64,000 nucleotides of DNA from positions 5,580,001 to 5,644,000 of the forward strand of contig NW_026946363.1 in assembly GCF_035222375.1 (NCBI RefSeq), written 5' to 3'. This document shows positions 22,058-34,653 of the stretch, piece by piece (within the stretch, counting starts at the first letter, position 1; every line of letters starts with the position of its first letter). The DNA is from Podospora pseudocomata. Its lineage: Eukaryota > Ascomycota > Sordariomycetes > Sordariales > Podosporaceae. The notes beneath the pieces were generated by a model. That model was not told the origin of the DNA. It did no database searches and saw only the letters and a program-made list of their open reading frames with translations. The position numbers were made by a program, and so were the translations under genes.

Positions 22058-23194
22058 ATGCGCGACCCCTTCCCCATCGCCCCGATCCCGGCCCTCTCAG
22101 CCTGGATCCAACCCTACGCCGACGCCCTTCACCTCCCGACTCTCCCTCTGCACATCCACGAAGTCCTCGGCGCCGCCGCCTTCTACACCTTTGTGCACAC
22201 CATCCTCTCCCCCATCATCTCCAACGCCTTCTTCTCGAAATACTACCCCAAGAACCACCGCGCCAGAAAGGCCAACTGGGATGCCCATGTCGTTTCCCTC
22301 GCGCAGTCAGTCCTGATCAACGGGCTGGCGCTATGGACGATGTACTATGACGAGGAGAGGGCCAACAGCGACTGGGAGCAGAGAGTATGGGGGTACACTG
22401 GAGCAAGTGGTATGATCCAGGCTCTGGCAGCGGGATATTTCGTCTGGGACTTGGGAATCACGCTGTTGAATCTGGATATTTTTGGGTTGGGGCTGCTGGC
22501 GCATGCGGTGAGCGCGCTGGCGGTTTATACTTTTGGATTCGTACGTTTGATGCTCCCTCTCTCTCGCCCCCTGTTTTGATGGAATGCGGTGTACTGACGA
22601 AACTACTAGCGCCCCTATCTGAACTACTACTCCTCCATCTTCATCCTCTACGAGCTCTCCACCCCGTTCCTGAACATCCACTGGTTCTTTGACAAGCTGA
22701 ACATGACCGGTTCCAAGCCGCAGCTCTACAACGGGATCGCGCTTTTGGTCGTCTTCTTCTGCTGCAGACTCGTCTGGGGAACGTACCAATCCGCTGTTGT
22801 GTATGTTGACATGTGGAAGGCTGTGCAGAGGGGCCCCGATGCGGGTTACATTGCTGCCGCGTTTGAGAAGGCTTCTGGGGTGGACAAGAATTTGATGCAT
22901 TTTGCCAAGGATGCGGGGCCGGTGCCGGTTTGGTTGGCGGTCACGTATGTGGCGAGCAATCTGACGCTGAACACGCTGAACTGGTATTGGTATTTCAAGA
23001 TGATTTCTGCGGTGAAGAAGAGGTTTGAGCCGGCGAAGAAGGAGAAGGCTGCTGTTCCTGCTGGGGGTAAGGGGACTGGCAATGTGGCGACGGGGGCGAT
23101 GGTGGGGGAGAAGCAGGGGCTGAGGCAGAGGGCGCACTCGATTGAGGATGTGGTGCCTGATTCAGAGGAGCTGAGGCAGGGGACTATTCAGTAG
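22058..23194 (+). CDS. TLC-domain (TRAM/LAG1/CLN8-like) membrane protein
   Basis: Two exons (22058-22540 and 22610-23194, 69-nt intron) give 355 residues. The protein starts MRDPFPIAPIPALSAWIQPY and has about six hydrophobic segments. These include VLGAAAFYTFVHTILSPII, VVSLAQSVLINGLALWTMY, GMIQALAAGYFVWDLGITLL, LLAHAVSALAVYTFGF, GIALLVVFFCCRLVWGTY and PVWLAVTYVASNLTLNTLNW. The pattern around WDAHVVSLAQSVLING and YFVWDLGITLLN is typical of TLC proteins of the TLCD4/TMEM56 type. A direct role in lipid synthesis cannot be claimed, because the ceramide-synthase signature is not evident. The last 65 residues are a hydrophilic, probably cytosolic tail. The splice (GGATTC|GTACGT ... CTACTAG|CGC) joins TFGF to RPYLNYYSS in phase 0. 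Confidence 0.85.
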
Positions 23195-25415
23195 GGATGA
23201 TGTGTGAAGGTTGAGAGGGGCGTTGGATAGGGGCAATGTGGGGTGTATAGGGGGGGTGTGGTGTTGGTTACTGTGGCCTGGGTTTCTGGATGATGTACGG
23301 ACGGGTGGGCGGGCTGTGTGTATAGCTGTTGATGGTTGTTGTTGTTTTTTCTCGTTTTCGTTTACCTCACTACGTAATCATGGGATATGGAGTATTTAAG
23401 CTGGCATTCGGTCGCTTTTTTTTATGTCGTGTATGGTGTGTGCACACTTTGAACTTGGATTCGGTTTTTTGGTGGTGATGGTGAGATCTTTCTACGAGCC
23501 TTGTTCCTTTCTGTCATTGTTCGGCAGGCTCTGCTGAATATTGAAGACGGGCGGGAGTTTACCTACCTACCTCATCTAGTTGTTCACCCTGGGTACCAAG
23601 AGAAAGGATTAAACTGCTTAACCAAGGTGACCGACGTTTCTGTGAGTGCCCCCTGATGTTGTTGTGACATGTGCCTGTGTGTGTTGACAGAAGGCCTTGA
23701 GAGCCGCTGGTTTCCATTCCAAATTGATACCAGTGAAGCAAAAATAAGAAAGTGAATAGACAATTTAAAATTGTTTGATACTCAAATGCCCTCATGGCTA
23801 CCTAAGGTATGTTCAGTCCTCAAAGAGTCAGACCTTGATCTTTGACGATCACCAACTCCGGCGAGAAGGAAAGTATAATCTCTCACCACAGGCTAGTCTA
23901 TATGGGCCCTGAAATTTAAACATTGCGGTCACTACTTCGCTTTCTGCTTCACAAACTATACCTATTGAGCAGTGTGTAGCTACCTCACGGTTCACGATAT
24001 TGACCCGGGTCTTGCTGTTCTCCAAGGCGCTAGTTAGAACATCCCCTTGAAGGGCGAGCACAATCTCAGACAACGCAGGGTGGAGGCAGTGTTTTAAAAG
24101 CGGTTTTGGGTCAGGTAATGTTTGAGGAGAATGTTTTGTCTGTAGCTGAGGGGGCTGAAAAGGGGGGGAGGTGGTTGCCATCCGGCCAGACTATTGTCAA
24201 GTTTCAACATTGGCAAGGCAAGGGGAGGCTATTGTTGCCTCTTGAGTCTGCCTTACCTATGGTCTCTCATCGCCCTGCTCTCTCGGGCGGTGGGATGAGT
24301 TGGAGGGGTAATCCCCTGGGCTTGGTAGGGACTCCTGAGGTTGAGAACAAGCCCCCCACGCTTGACGGGGGCTCTCCCACACACACGCCGGCGAGGGACA
24401 TGTCTCGTGCTACCAACTTGGTTTTGTGAGTGAAGGTGCTGTTCTATTTAGGTTATGCCCGGACACACCGGGCGCTTGGAGATTTGCTTTGGCTTCCTGT
24501 GTGTGCTTTTGTTGGAAATTGTGTACGCCGCATGGTTTGGTGGAAAGGGGGGGAGTTTGTGTGACGGGATGACAAATCTAGAGCAATGGGAGGTTTAAGA
24601 TTGAGATGGTAGGAAAGATGGGATGTTTAGGCAAACATGGAGGTTACGTATGGGCCCCTCCGGTGGTCGTGGTTGTTGGGTGTGGTTGTGTGTGTCATAC
24701 ACAGTGATGGTGATGGTGATGGTCTGTGAAAAACTGACCTTGTGAAATTCAACTCGAGTCTTAAATCTCTAGAATAGGCTTTCTGGAAAACTAAATTCTA
24801 TTGAGACAGTGTAGACTAGCGTCGGGCCACTAATTTTGATGTCGCGTGTTGACATCGTTACGGCGAGGAGGGCAGAACTTTGCAAACTGGGCCAAGTGAT
24901 CATCATTGAATGCCATCATGGAATTATCTAGATACCACTTTGAAACCCAACAGGGAAACAGGCACACTACTATCGTCATTCATACTATACACCGCTCTCA
25001 TATCACCAGTGATACCTATATTGAGACGTGTTCTCTGATAGATGCATACCTACATATCATCTTCCCCAACCCTCCCTAACAAACAACTCCATCCTCACCT
25101 CCCCCCTCGGCGCTACCCCCTCTCCATCGGGGCTAACAAGAGCCCCTTACCATAATACCCATGAACCTTATTATAGCCTCCTCATGATACAACCGCGTCA
25201 CGCTGTACATCACCCGGCAGCACAATACTCACCATCTCTATCCAACAAACACACATCCAAGGCAACATGAAGCAGCACCAGCCCTACAAAGGCAGGAGAC
25301 AAAGCACAAAGGAGGCGGCGTAGAAAAACGCCTGAATGACACCGCATGTACCTACACGACTACTACCCCATACCGACTCACCGCATTCCCTTCCCGCTTT
25401 CCCACAAATCCTCCC

Positions 25416-25446
<31 letters not shown>
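25416..25446. repeat. GA microsatellite
   Basis: A GA dinucleotide run of about 30 bases, interrupted once by CG at 25439. It is low complexity, with no coding role. Confidence 0.9.
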
Positions 25447-26472
25447 TGCTCGGCATTTCGCTTCCAGAAGGAAAATTGACCACCACCACCCCTCAAGTCT
25501 GGCGAGGAGGTTTCCCGTCTCGCCTCTCAAGTTCACCTTGCAGCTCGCCTCCCTGGTACGCCTCACCCCCTTCTCCTCGGGTCCTTTCCGATGGCCGTTA
25601 ACTTTCTCAACCGTTTGAGGAATCCTTGCCGTGTGTTATCGAGATGAATAGGTGTATGGGCTGACCTGTTGAAGTAGTTGGAAGCTACCTAAGCTCATGG
25701 AGATATCGGGGATTCTTTTGCCTCTGAATAATCACCATCACAATCCCTGAACATGAGAGAAAGCACATAAACTGCATACCACACAACCAGGGAAGCCAGC
25801 CAGCTCGCCATGTGGTATTTCGACGTTCCATCCCACCGTTGCCTCTCCCCCGTCAACCCAGAAAGCAGATACCTATACTGCTGTCAAAAACACAGAAAAA
25901 CTTGCTTGTACCTGTCAGGGCCCAACCCAAGCCCGGCCGGCCGGCCACCCGATCCAAGTCTGCAACTTACAGCCACCCACCCCCCCCTGGTCAAGAAAAA
26001 GGGTCGGATTTCTATCCGGCCATGTTAATTCAGACCTCGTTGCTTCGAAAAAGAAATTAGGCTTCTATATTGTTTGAGAAACCACTGGTTCGCCACGTTT
26101 TTCTTTTGCTTGAAAGTGGCGTGTTGTGTTTATAATAGCGATCTCCCTGCATGATAGCAGATGCTATCAGATAGGTTAGTGACCAGATACATGGAGGCTT
26201 CGCCTCAACACCGACAAGAAATCAAGGCCAAAAGTTCCGACTACAGCCGCGCGTCTGGGCCCGGGGGGGGGAGGGGGGGGTGGTGGATAGATAGTTAAGT
26301 GGAGTTTTTGATCATAATGATATGATCTACCCTGCTGTCGGGACCGAAAGCTGTCTGTCGGTGTCGGCGGCGGCTGTGAAGATGGTTTGGTAGGGGCAGG
26401 TAGAAATCGCACTTGGGAAGGCTGCGGATGGAGGAGGGGCTTGCTAGCTCTATTCGATATCTAATTTGGTCT

Positions 26473-26493
26473 GTTGTTGTTGTTGTTGTTGTT
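26473..26493. repeat. GTT microsatellite, 7 copies
   Basis: Seven perfect GTT copies in the gene-poor region. Confidence 0.9.
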
Positions 26494-26638
26494 GACGTCC
26501 AGTCTCAAGCGCGCTCGTACTCGTGATGCTTTGACAGCTAAGAGCTCCAGCAAACCACTTTCCCACAGCTTCGTGGCGGCGGCACATTGCAAGAAGCTTG
26601 TCTGGCCTCCCTCCCGCATGCCCTTTCTCCCACCTCTG

Positions 26639-26655
26639 TCTCTCTCTCTCTCTCT
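26639..26655. repeat. TC microsatellite
   Basis: A short TC dinucleotide run inside a longer pyrimidine-rich stretch. Confidence 0.8.
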
Positions 26656-29600
26656 ACTCTCTAACCAAATCCCCCCCCCTCCTTTCCCTTCACAGTGATG
26701 TTAGTGGTAGTCGTCGTCGTCGTCGGCGACCTACTCCAGGAGAAGGAAGAGGCACAGCTCCTTTCCATCGGGAAGGATCCATCCCCTTACCTTAACCCCC
26801 TACACCACCCAATCTCGAAACAACCGCGCCAAAAAAGCAACACCACGACGCACGTCTCCTCCTCCTCCCACGGCGTTCATCTCGGCAGCATTTCAAGCAT
26901 CCCAATGCAAGGAGTTGCAGTTGCATCATGACAAGTTATCTGCGGCGCGTGCTATTTTCCTCTCTGTCGACATCATCGACATCCCTTGTTAGAGTTTCAC
27001 CCAAGCATAACATGGGCAGCAAGCGGACAGCTTCGTAAAGCCTTCTGTTCCGGTTGGTCCGGCTGGCTGGTGGAATCATGGGAGAAAAGGGGGCGGTGGT
27101 GGAACTGCATTACAGTAGTCACTAAAATCAAGGAAGTTGAGTCGTGTACCGTGTTATTTTTTGCTTGTTGGCAGTGACAAAACTGAGTGAGTGGATGGGT
27201 TGTGGGTATCGAGCTGCGCAAATCCCTTACCCACACCCCGTCGTTTACAAAATGTTCTGCTTGACGGGATATAAACCACAACGATGTGGTTACTCAGCGG
27301 TGGAAATTGTTCTGCCACCGAGATTGTTGACAGGTCCTCCGGGCGGGTTGAAAGGCCCTTTCGCAACCCCTCAGGGCCTGGAATGTCCATCCAGTAATAG
27401 TCAGCCACTCTCCCGCCCGAGACACAACCATCAAGGTACCCTACTCCTAACCCTCCTCCTCCGGCCGCCGCTGCTCCCCACGATGACAAGGTTCCCCGAT
27501 TTGTTCACCGGTAAGGAAGCCTTGGCTCTGCGCTCCCTATCCGTCCGGTAGGATCAAAGAACTTTGACAACAACGGACAATGGTACGCTCCTCCCCCCCA
27601 CAGTCTCTATGCAGGGGGGGGCTTCATTAAGGAAGGGGTCGTAGTCAGTGGCACAGAGCGTCTTCGGGCTGGCGAATTAGGGGAAATGACTTCGTATGTA
27701 GGTGCTTTGATAGTTTCCATGTGGTAAGGTAGGAACTGGATAGAGTTAGGGAGACAGGGGAGCCCGAGCTGGCTGGCGTGTACCGGAGCCATCTCCGACA
27801 AAATACCAGCCTGTAGAACTGCCCCCCCTTTCCCCTTCTTCCGTGACGCCCGCTCATTCTTTCCTGGTCGAGATAAGGTACCTATAAATGTTGGGAAAAC
27901 GGGCGTGGATGCCGGGTTCCATGCTTCTAGAGGAGCATGAGATTCTGACAGATGGCTTTAATATTCCGTCCTTGCAGCAAACTTGGCTACTGCTTGTACT
28001 CCGTACTGGGCCACTGGCGAGCGGAGCATATCTTCCTAGAAGAGAGCGTGCTATCATCAGGGTCACCGCTCGGACGCCCTGGATATCAAGGTCGGATGCG
28101 ATGTGATGTGATGATATCCCTTCCGTCTGTTCCGTCCGACTTCCACAACCATAGCAACAGAAGAATTTCGAGCTTCTGGAAGACGTCCCACGCCGCCTCC
28201 CCTTCATGTTTCGCATCTTCGACCGCTAAAACGCTTGTCTTGGACGGTACCAAACAAGCCAGGCGCATAGTTGCGAATCCTTCAGCGCCACCATCACATC
28301 AAGGTCATTATGTCAGCAGCGGTTACAGTTCTGACACCAGGCGCTCTGCTTCTAGAAAGACGCAATATCCAGATGAGCCAGGGATATATCAAGTAATGAC
28401 GAACGACTATACACTTCAAGAAGTCACCCAGTGCCACCTTGTAGCTTCCGTGGGTAGTCTAGTCAGGTCCAGAGGCAGGGAAAACTGAGGGCGATAGGCG
28501 AAATGATGCAGAGGCTTCATCGTCTAACCAAATCTTACAAGTGTAATAACAACTGTATCACTGAAGAAGCCGGGGCGATCATGATGGCAACATTGGCTTC
28601 AGGGATGGGACCTTCGTGCAAGTCCGAGCGAAACAGGCAGCGCCGTGTCGTTATGGCGGTTGAACGCCACAGCGTGTCTTCCGGCCGCCGAGTGATGGGG
28701 CTGATGCACGATGAGCCGGCTCGAGCCACGCCCGAAACAGAGCCATATTGCCTGATAGGGCTGATGGTGGCCTTGTGAGTTTTTTGGTTGCAGACCCTGA
28801 CAAACTGCTGGTGAACGACCGAAGGCTGGCACCATCGGGTTTCTGGATTTGGAAGCCGGCGAAGGTGCAACAAGAGCCAGTGGTTGGTTGCTTGCAAAGC
28901 CTCGGGTATCGATTTCCAATCGCTGATGGATGAGTGTCATCGCGTGGAGACCTCGGACTTTGGGTCGCTTTCGAAAAGAGTTGCAGTTACTAGTCAGATA
29001 CGGTAGAGCTCAAGCTTCGCTGGGCCATATGGGCGAATATCGTGATTTGAGAATGTATAGTATCCAACTGCAACTAACGTTCCAACGCCAGGCCCCGAAA
29101 AGGCAGCTCGATGGCATGGCCGACTAGCTGTGCCTCTCTGGCGGTGTCCGGGTTTCGGATTAGCAAAGATTCCCCATGTTGGGTCAGGGTCAGATGGCTG
29201 AGAAACCTCGACCAGGTTAGAGGACGGACGGCTTTTTGAAGAAACAGTTGGAAAACGTACCGGATCTAATTAATGATCACCTACTCCACACACGTGTCAT
29301 CCCAGGTGATTCCTCATGCTCGCGAGTGTGGCGTTTGGCACTTCTGGCCCAACAGTGGGTGGGTTGGTTCATAGCGAGTGGTTATTGTACGACCAACAAC
29401 AGTAACTGTGAACCCATTTGGCATCTGTTGTGGAGCGCGCGGAACTGGGTAAGCCGGTGGCACGTTGTGTGTGTTTGCGAGATTCGAATCTGACCGGTGT
29501 AACTGTCGTCGTTCTCACCGTTTCTCGGTCCAACACTTTGCTGCCGGCCGCCGTTTGTCCGAATTGGTTGTCACAAGCCACACGCAGTGGTTCCAGCCTT

Positions 29601-32600
29601 GAAGAAACGCCCTTTCAGCCACTGACGCACAAGCCCGCCGCCCTACAGGGCTGATGGATCAACTCGTTCGTTCATTGAACTTCTGACCTCGATGTGCAGA
29701 ACCATCAGACCGCGCAGCTGATGCAAGACTGTACCTGTTATTTGACTCGCTGACTGCATGCTGACCCAAAATGACTCCGTAGTAGATAAGCACCATCGCC
29801 TTCTCACCGCCCTTATCACATGGACGTTGGGCTGGAGTACTTGTGAACCTCAGCTTGAGCATAAGATGATCAGCCCAGGTGGAATATCACTGAGGCAGCG
29901 CCCCTGTTATGTGAGATGATCATTCGGGTAAATAGATTGCCTGGCGTATTCAAATCTACTGTAGGCACTCTGCAAGCAAACCGCCGCAAACATAAAGAGT
30001 CGGTGAAGCTGACAGGGTGAACGCTACACTCACAAGTGGAAAAAAAGCCCTCAGTGGATAGACTGCATACCCAGTCACATAGATCGCGGGGTGCTTCTGA
30101 ACAAACGATCCTGGATGTGCGAGCAATCGCGGTGGATGCGGGGATGAAGTTGTAATGACAGACACCTGCTGACTGCCCACCCGTCTCTCCAACGGCACGA
30201 GTGAGGCACCGGGCGGTGGGTAGTGATGAGGAGAACCAAGGGCATATGCCATGAGTTTTGCTGTGCCCTTGAGGTCCAACGACGGAACCCACGGCGGGCG
30301 ATTTCAGCGTTCCTGTCATGTGGTTGTAGTAGGGCTTCTGTTGTGATACCTGTTGGAACATCTAAAGCGGGGTGTTGAGGACTGTCCTATTTATCGCGAC
30401 ATAGCCATGCCAGGACGGCACCCCGCTTGAAGTGTGTTCCAACGACTGACTGTTAGCTGCGTGGGCGGCGCCTTGCCCGTTGCTGTTGGTACTGTTGGTG
30501 TAACCAGTGCCTGTATGCCAGTCCTCAACACGAAAACCCTCGATCGCTGGCAGCACGGCTGACCCGAATGTTGGCCAATCCAATCGGAAGATTTGGGTTC
30601 AAAGTGCATATCCCGACAGCCACTTCGGCCCCCAGGCACCTGTTGTCACTTTTGATATTTGGGACTTTAACATCTCACGCCCCCGCAAAACTGGTATGGA
30701 AATGCTGCAGATGGATGATGTTTGGGTGATCTTCGGGAAGGACAACACCACCCACCATTTCGATAGTCCTTATGGCTACACTACCGGCGCCGGAGATAGA
30801 CCACGTTTGATTCGAGCGTCGGCACCGGAACTGCATTCATATGCGCGGACGGCGGCTAGAAGTGTGACTTCGGTTTCTGTGGCTGACAGGAGTCACCGTG
30901 ATTGGGAATGCTAGCCGCCAGAATGCAGCCAAATCTGCCACTTCACGGTTGAGTACACCCCCTTGTGGGTTGCTGAGGTCTGTGAAAGATAGCTTGATAA
31001 CTGAACCGGGCTGACATGTCTATCTATGGGTGTGTTCGGTAGGCTGTGAAATGGTAGGCACCTGAATGTCTGTACTTAACATTGAGATTCTGGTTGTTGG
31101 CTTCTCTTCGCGCTCTTCAGGATCTAGACAAGCTTCCAATGTCGTTGAAACGGCTGCGCCATCACGATCCCGAAATTTGAGTTCTTACGCAGCGTAACTG
31201 GGAGCTAGATGGGCGCGAGCCGCGATCAAAGTCCGATTTCGAGAGATCGGTTTCCGATACGGGGCAATAACAGGCGATCAAGTTGGGGACTAGCCCAGGC
31301 AACAGAATAAAATGTGGCTAAACTTAACGGCCGTGTCGATTGCGCGGGGGTTCCTGGTCTCCACAACAATGCTGCCCCTCACTCCAGGCTTAGCATCTGC
31401 AGGTGAAGAGGGGTGGTGATGTCGAATCAGATACCGAGACTGGAATACCCTTCTTCAATGCAATGGGATGTTCCAAAAAGGCATCTTGCATGCAGATATC
31501 GAGGATATCAGCATGTAATTAGGGGGGGACACTAGCTTGGCCACTCAGGCTACAGTATGTATAAGTGGATCTCGGCGGCACAGGGCTGGAACACTAACTT
31601 TGGTCCTTGGGTCTGTCTCATAATCTCGTGGCTTGGGTTTGTTATTCAAAAGTTGATTGAGACGGAAGTAGTCATGAAATAGGAGACCAGACCTATGCAT
31701 TCTCGGCATGATTGGGCACCAGGTATGCTGTCAGACTGATCTCCTGGGACAGGGCATACTGCACTGTCAGCTTGATTTCGATTGGTTTGCCCACTTACGA
31801 GAATCTTGGAGCAGACTATTGGACTCCATTCTTTTCCCGAGTTTGGCAGGTGAGTGCACTAGTGTAGATGTAGACCAAGCTGGGTTTCTTCGTATTCTCC
31901 CTGGCCACAAAAAAAACCGAAGACACTATACAATTAGCAGCCTTTCATACACACCGTTCTCACTCAAAGACAACCATAAAATTGTACCAAAATTCTTATA
32001 TGTTTCAAAAGTACTAAAACAGTAGTGTTTAAAAGATGGGAGGATTTGATGAAGTGGTGGTTGAGAAAATTACGTTTTAATATAGACGTGGTTGTGTAAG
32101 TGACGGTGATTTAGGTATTCCACCAAAGAACGAGCGCCGCTGGAAAGAAGTGGGGTCTCCCGAGAACTATCGCCGTGCGCGTCGTTGTGATCGCCGAAGT
32201 GTCCGGGGCTCCGGCCGCCCGGCTTCTTTTTCAATATCAAATACCCTTTCGGCGGTCGCGAGAACGTCAAAACACTCTCCTTCCCTCATCTAAGCAAACA
32301 AGCGCCGCGCATGAGCAGTGTTTGGAACAGCTGTGCCAGCGCCGCAAGGGCTCACGGGCTTCGAGAACAAATGGAAGACAATGCGGGAAGACTCGAGCCA
32401 ACGGCGTAGATGACATGTCTTGGCACAAAAGTCCGACGGGGGACTTTTGAGGTTGGATCGCTTGTCGTTCGCCGTGACAGCAGCAAGACTTCCAATGCCC
32501 CGGAGCTGGAAAGCCTTGTGAAAGTGGTGGCCTAAGCTGCGCCTACTGTCCAGTGCAACCCCTGCTGTGTCGGGACATGCGAGACAACCGCTCGTCAATC

Positions 32601-34653
32601 GTTTAATGTTCGCCGGTTTGCCGCGATGGATGGCCCGTGCATGTCCGTTTTGACCGCTATACGCTATGCACGATGGGGTTCCTCGAAACGGAATCAGCAA
32701 CTTGACCCAGTGCGTCGGGACAGGGTTCAGGATCCTTCAACACGACTTCATCTCCCTCTGCCGCAAACTCGAGGTGCTCGCCCACACCAAAGAAATCATT
32801 CCCCCGCTGACAGCTTGTTCACAAGTCTCCCCTCAGGATACGCCGGTCATGAGCCGCTGGCAGGCATTTCTCTCGGGGACGACGAAAACATGTACTTATT
32901 GCAACTTCGCCTGAACCCTTCACCTAGCTGCCACATCTTTCCACAGGTATTTTGCCCGTCTTTTTGTCTTCCCCCGCGAGGACTTTGAGTCTTCTGCAGG
33001 AGTGGATCTTGCCAGACTCCCCATGTCTCTCAACGAGGCAATTTGACCTATTGGCTGTCCCCGCTGACAATACTGATCCTGCCCCGCTATATGAATAACG
33101 TCGTCTCTGGGAGTTCTGCGAGATCCCTTTCTCCTCGCTCGTCTGCCGTCATGCCCACCAAACCCTCCGAATTCTTCACCGTGGCGGTATTTGGGTCTTT
33201 GCGCCGTGAAACGTCCAAGTCAAACCCGCATAAATCAACTCGAACAGACGCCAGCCGCGCATGGCGGGAACCAGCGTTTGCTTCTTTGGTCTGATTGATT
33301 CCGCCAGACGCCGCAGACACACTCCCGGGACAACCTGTATGGTCACCGTCACCTTGATCATAGGCATGTGGTCATTGTGCAGCATTGTCCTGGATAAGAG
33401 TGCAGTTGCACTACTCAGAGGAACATCTTCCAACATCCCATGCCATCTCTCCCGCGACATTGCTGGGCAGTCCTGTCTGGGCACGGCACATACACCTTCT
33501 TTTCACCTAAGAGCATGCTGTTTCTCATAGCACCGCGCGGCACAGCTTCCCATAATCTTCTGCTGGCACCTGAACCGGGCATTCATGGACAGAGATGGAA
33601 ACGCTGGAGCCTGGGGGCCATGACATGACCGTTTCACTTCTGCGCCACTTGATCGCTCAGTCCGTTCCCAGTCTCTTGTTTCCTCTCTCCCCTTCTTCTC
33701 TATGCTCGGCCATCTTCATTCCAAGTGGGAGGGAGATTCTGAACGAGGAGACTCTTTCCAATGTTTGGTCTTCAGGGGGAGGACGTACATCTTGACCAAC
33801 TGTCAAGCACACGGGCATGCTACCACCTGCGGAAGAGACCTTCCCCATACCTACACAGTGTACGCAATGCTGTCATTGCCCCAGTAGGGTCGCTGACTCG
33901 TCGACTTTGACAAGCAGTTAATTCAGCATATTTCTCCAAGCTAGTCTCTTTTTGGTTGTCTCTTCCAGTGTAGGGCTTGTTTTCCCGCACTCTTTTTATG
34001 CATCTTGTTTGTATCGAGGTACTGTTCTAGATCCACACCACCACCCACACCCACCCTGTCTCCCGCCGTTCAGTGGCCCTTGCCAGAACCCCTTACCCCG
34101 ACCCCTGGAACGTGCCTCGCTCTCTCTGTCGTTCCCGGCCTTTCTCCCTGTCAGGCTTGTAGAACCCATGTATACCCGCAGCCCACTGGGGTGCGGATTC
34201 CTTGCCGGCCCAAATTCGCTCTGGGTGCTCGATGTATGGATACCTCAGGAGCAAGGTGCAACCGCCATGTACAGTAGTACCCCAAGCAGGGTATGTGTGG
34301 GGATGGGTACTGCCTCTCTCCACGTTATAAGCCTAGCCTCCCCGGCCCCATGCTCCATGACCTTTGAGGCTGAGGGCCATTGCCATCGAAAAAGCTTCAA
34401 GCTACCCCAAAGATAGATTGACAAGCTTTGTTCGAAATCTTGCTACCTGATCGCTTCACGGGCCAGAGACCCGACGCCAGACCTCACACGTTCAGTTGAC
34501 ATCCTCATATAAGTCGACGAGTGCCTTTTTGCCGTCAACTTTATAGCGGCAGATTCATACCATTACTGACAACGTAGGTAGTGTTCCACTCGAATTCCTT
34601 TTTGTTTTCTTAGTGTGTCTTCTTTTCCCCCCAGTCTCGTTTCTCCATACAAG

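Larger units (their letters stand above)
23195..34653. other. 11.5 kb gene-poor region upstream of the zinc-finger gene
   Basis: Only short, unrelated-looking open frames occur on both strands across this stretch. The longest (about 180 codons near 27952-28488) matches no family I know and lacks typical splice context. Base composition looks similar to the neighbours, so this is not an AT-rich repeat-mutated relic. It has microsatellites at 25.4, 26.5 and 26.6 kb, G/C runs near 26.26 kb and a short GC hairpin near 24.36 kb. From about 33.9 kb to 34.65 kb the plus strand is pyrimidine-rich, resembling a long leader of the zinc-finger gene. Long regulatory upstream regions are common for developmental transcription factors in filamentous fungi. 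Non-coding RNAs cannot be excluded. Confidence 0.45.

Noticed and set aside
24350-24373. GC hairpin (7-bp stem, 10-nt loop) as a terminator
   Set aside because: Such intrinsic terminators are bacterial; in this fungal context a short chance hairpin is more likely.
29470-29500. tRNA B-box-like GATTCGAATC
   Set aside because: No matching acceptor stem, anticodon arm or A box could be folded around it.
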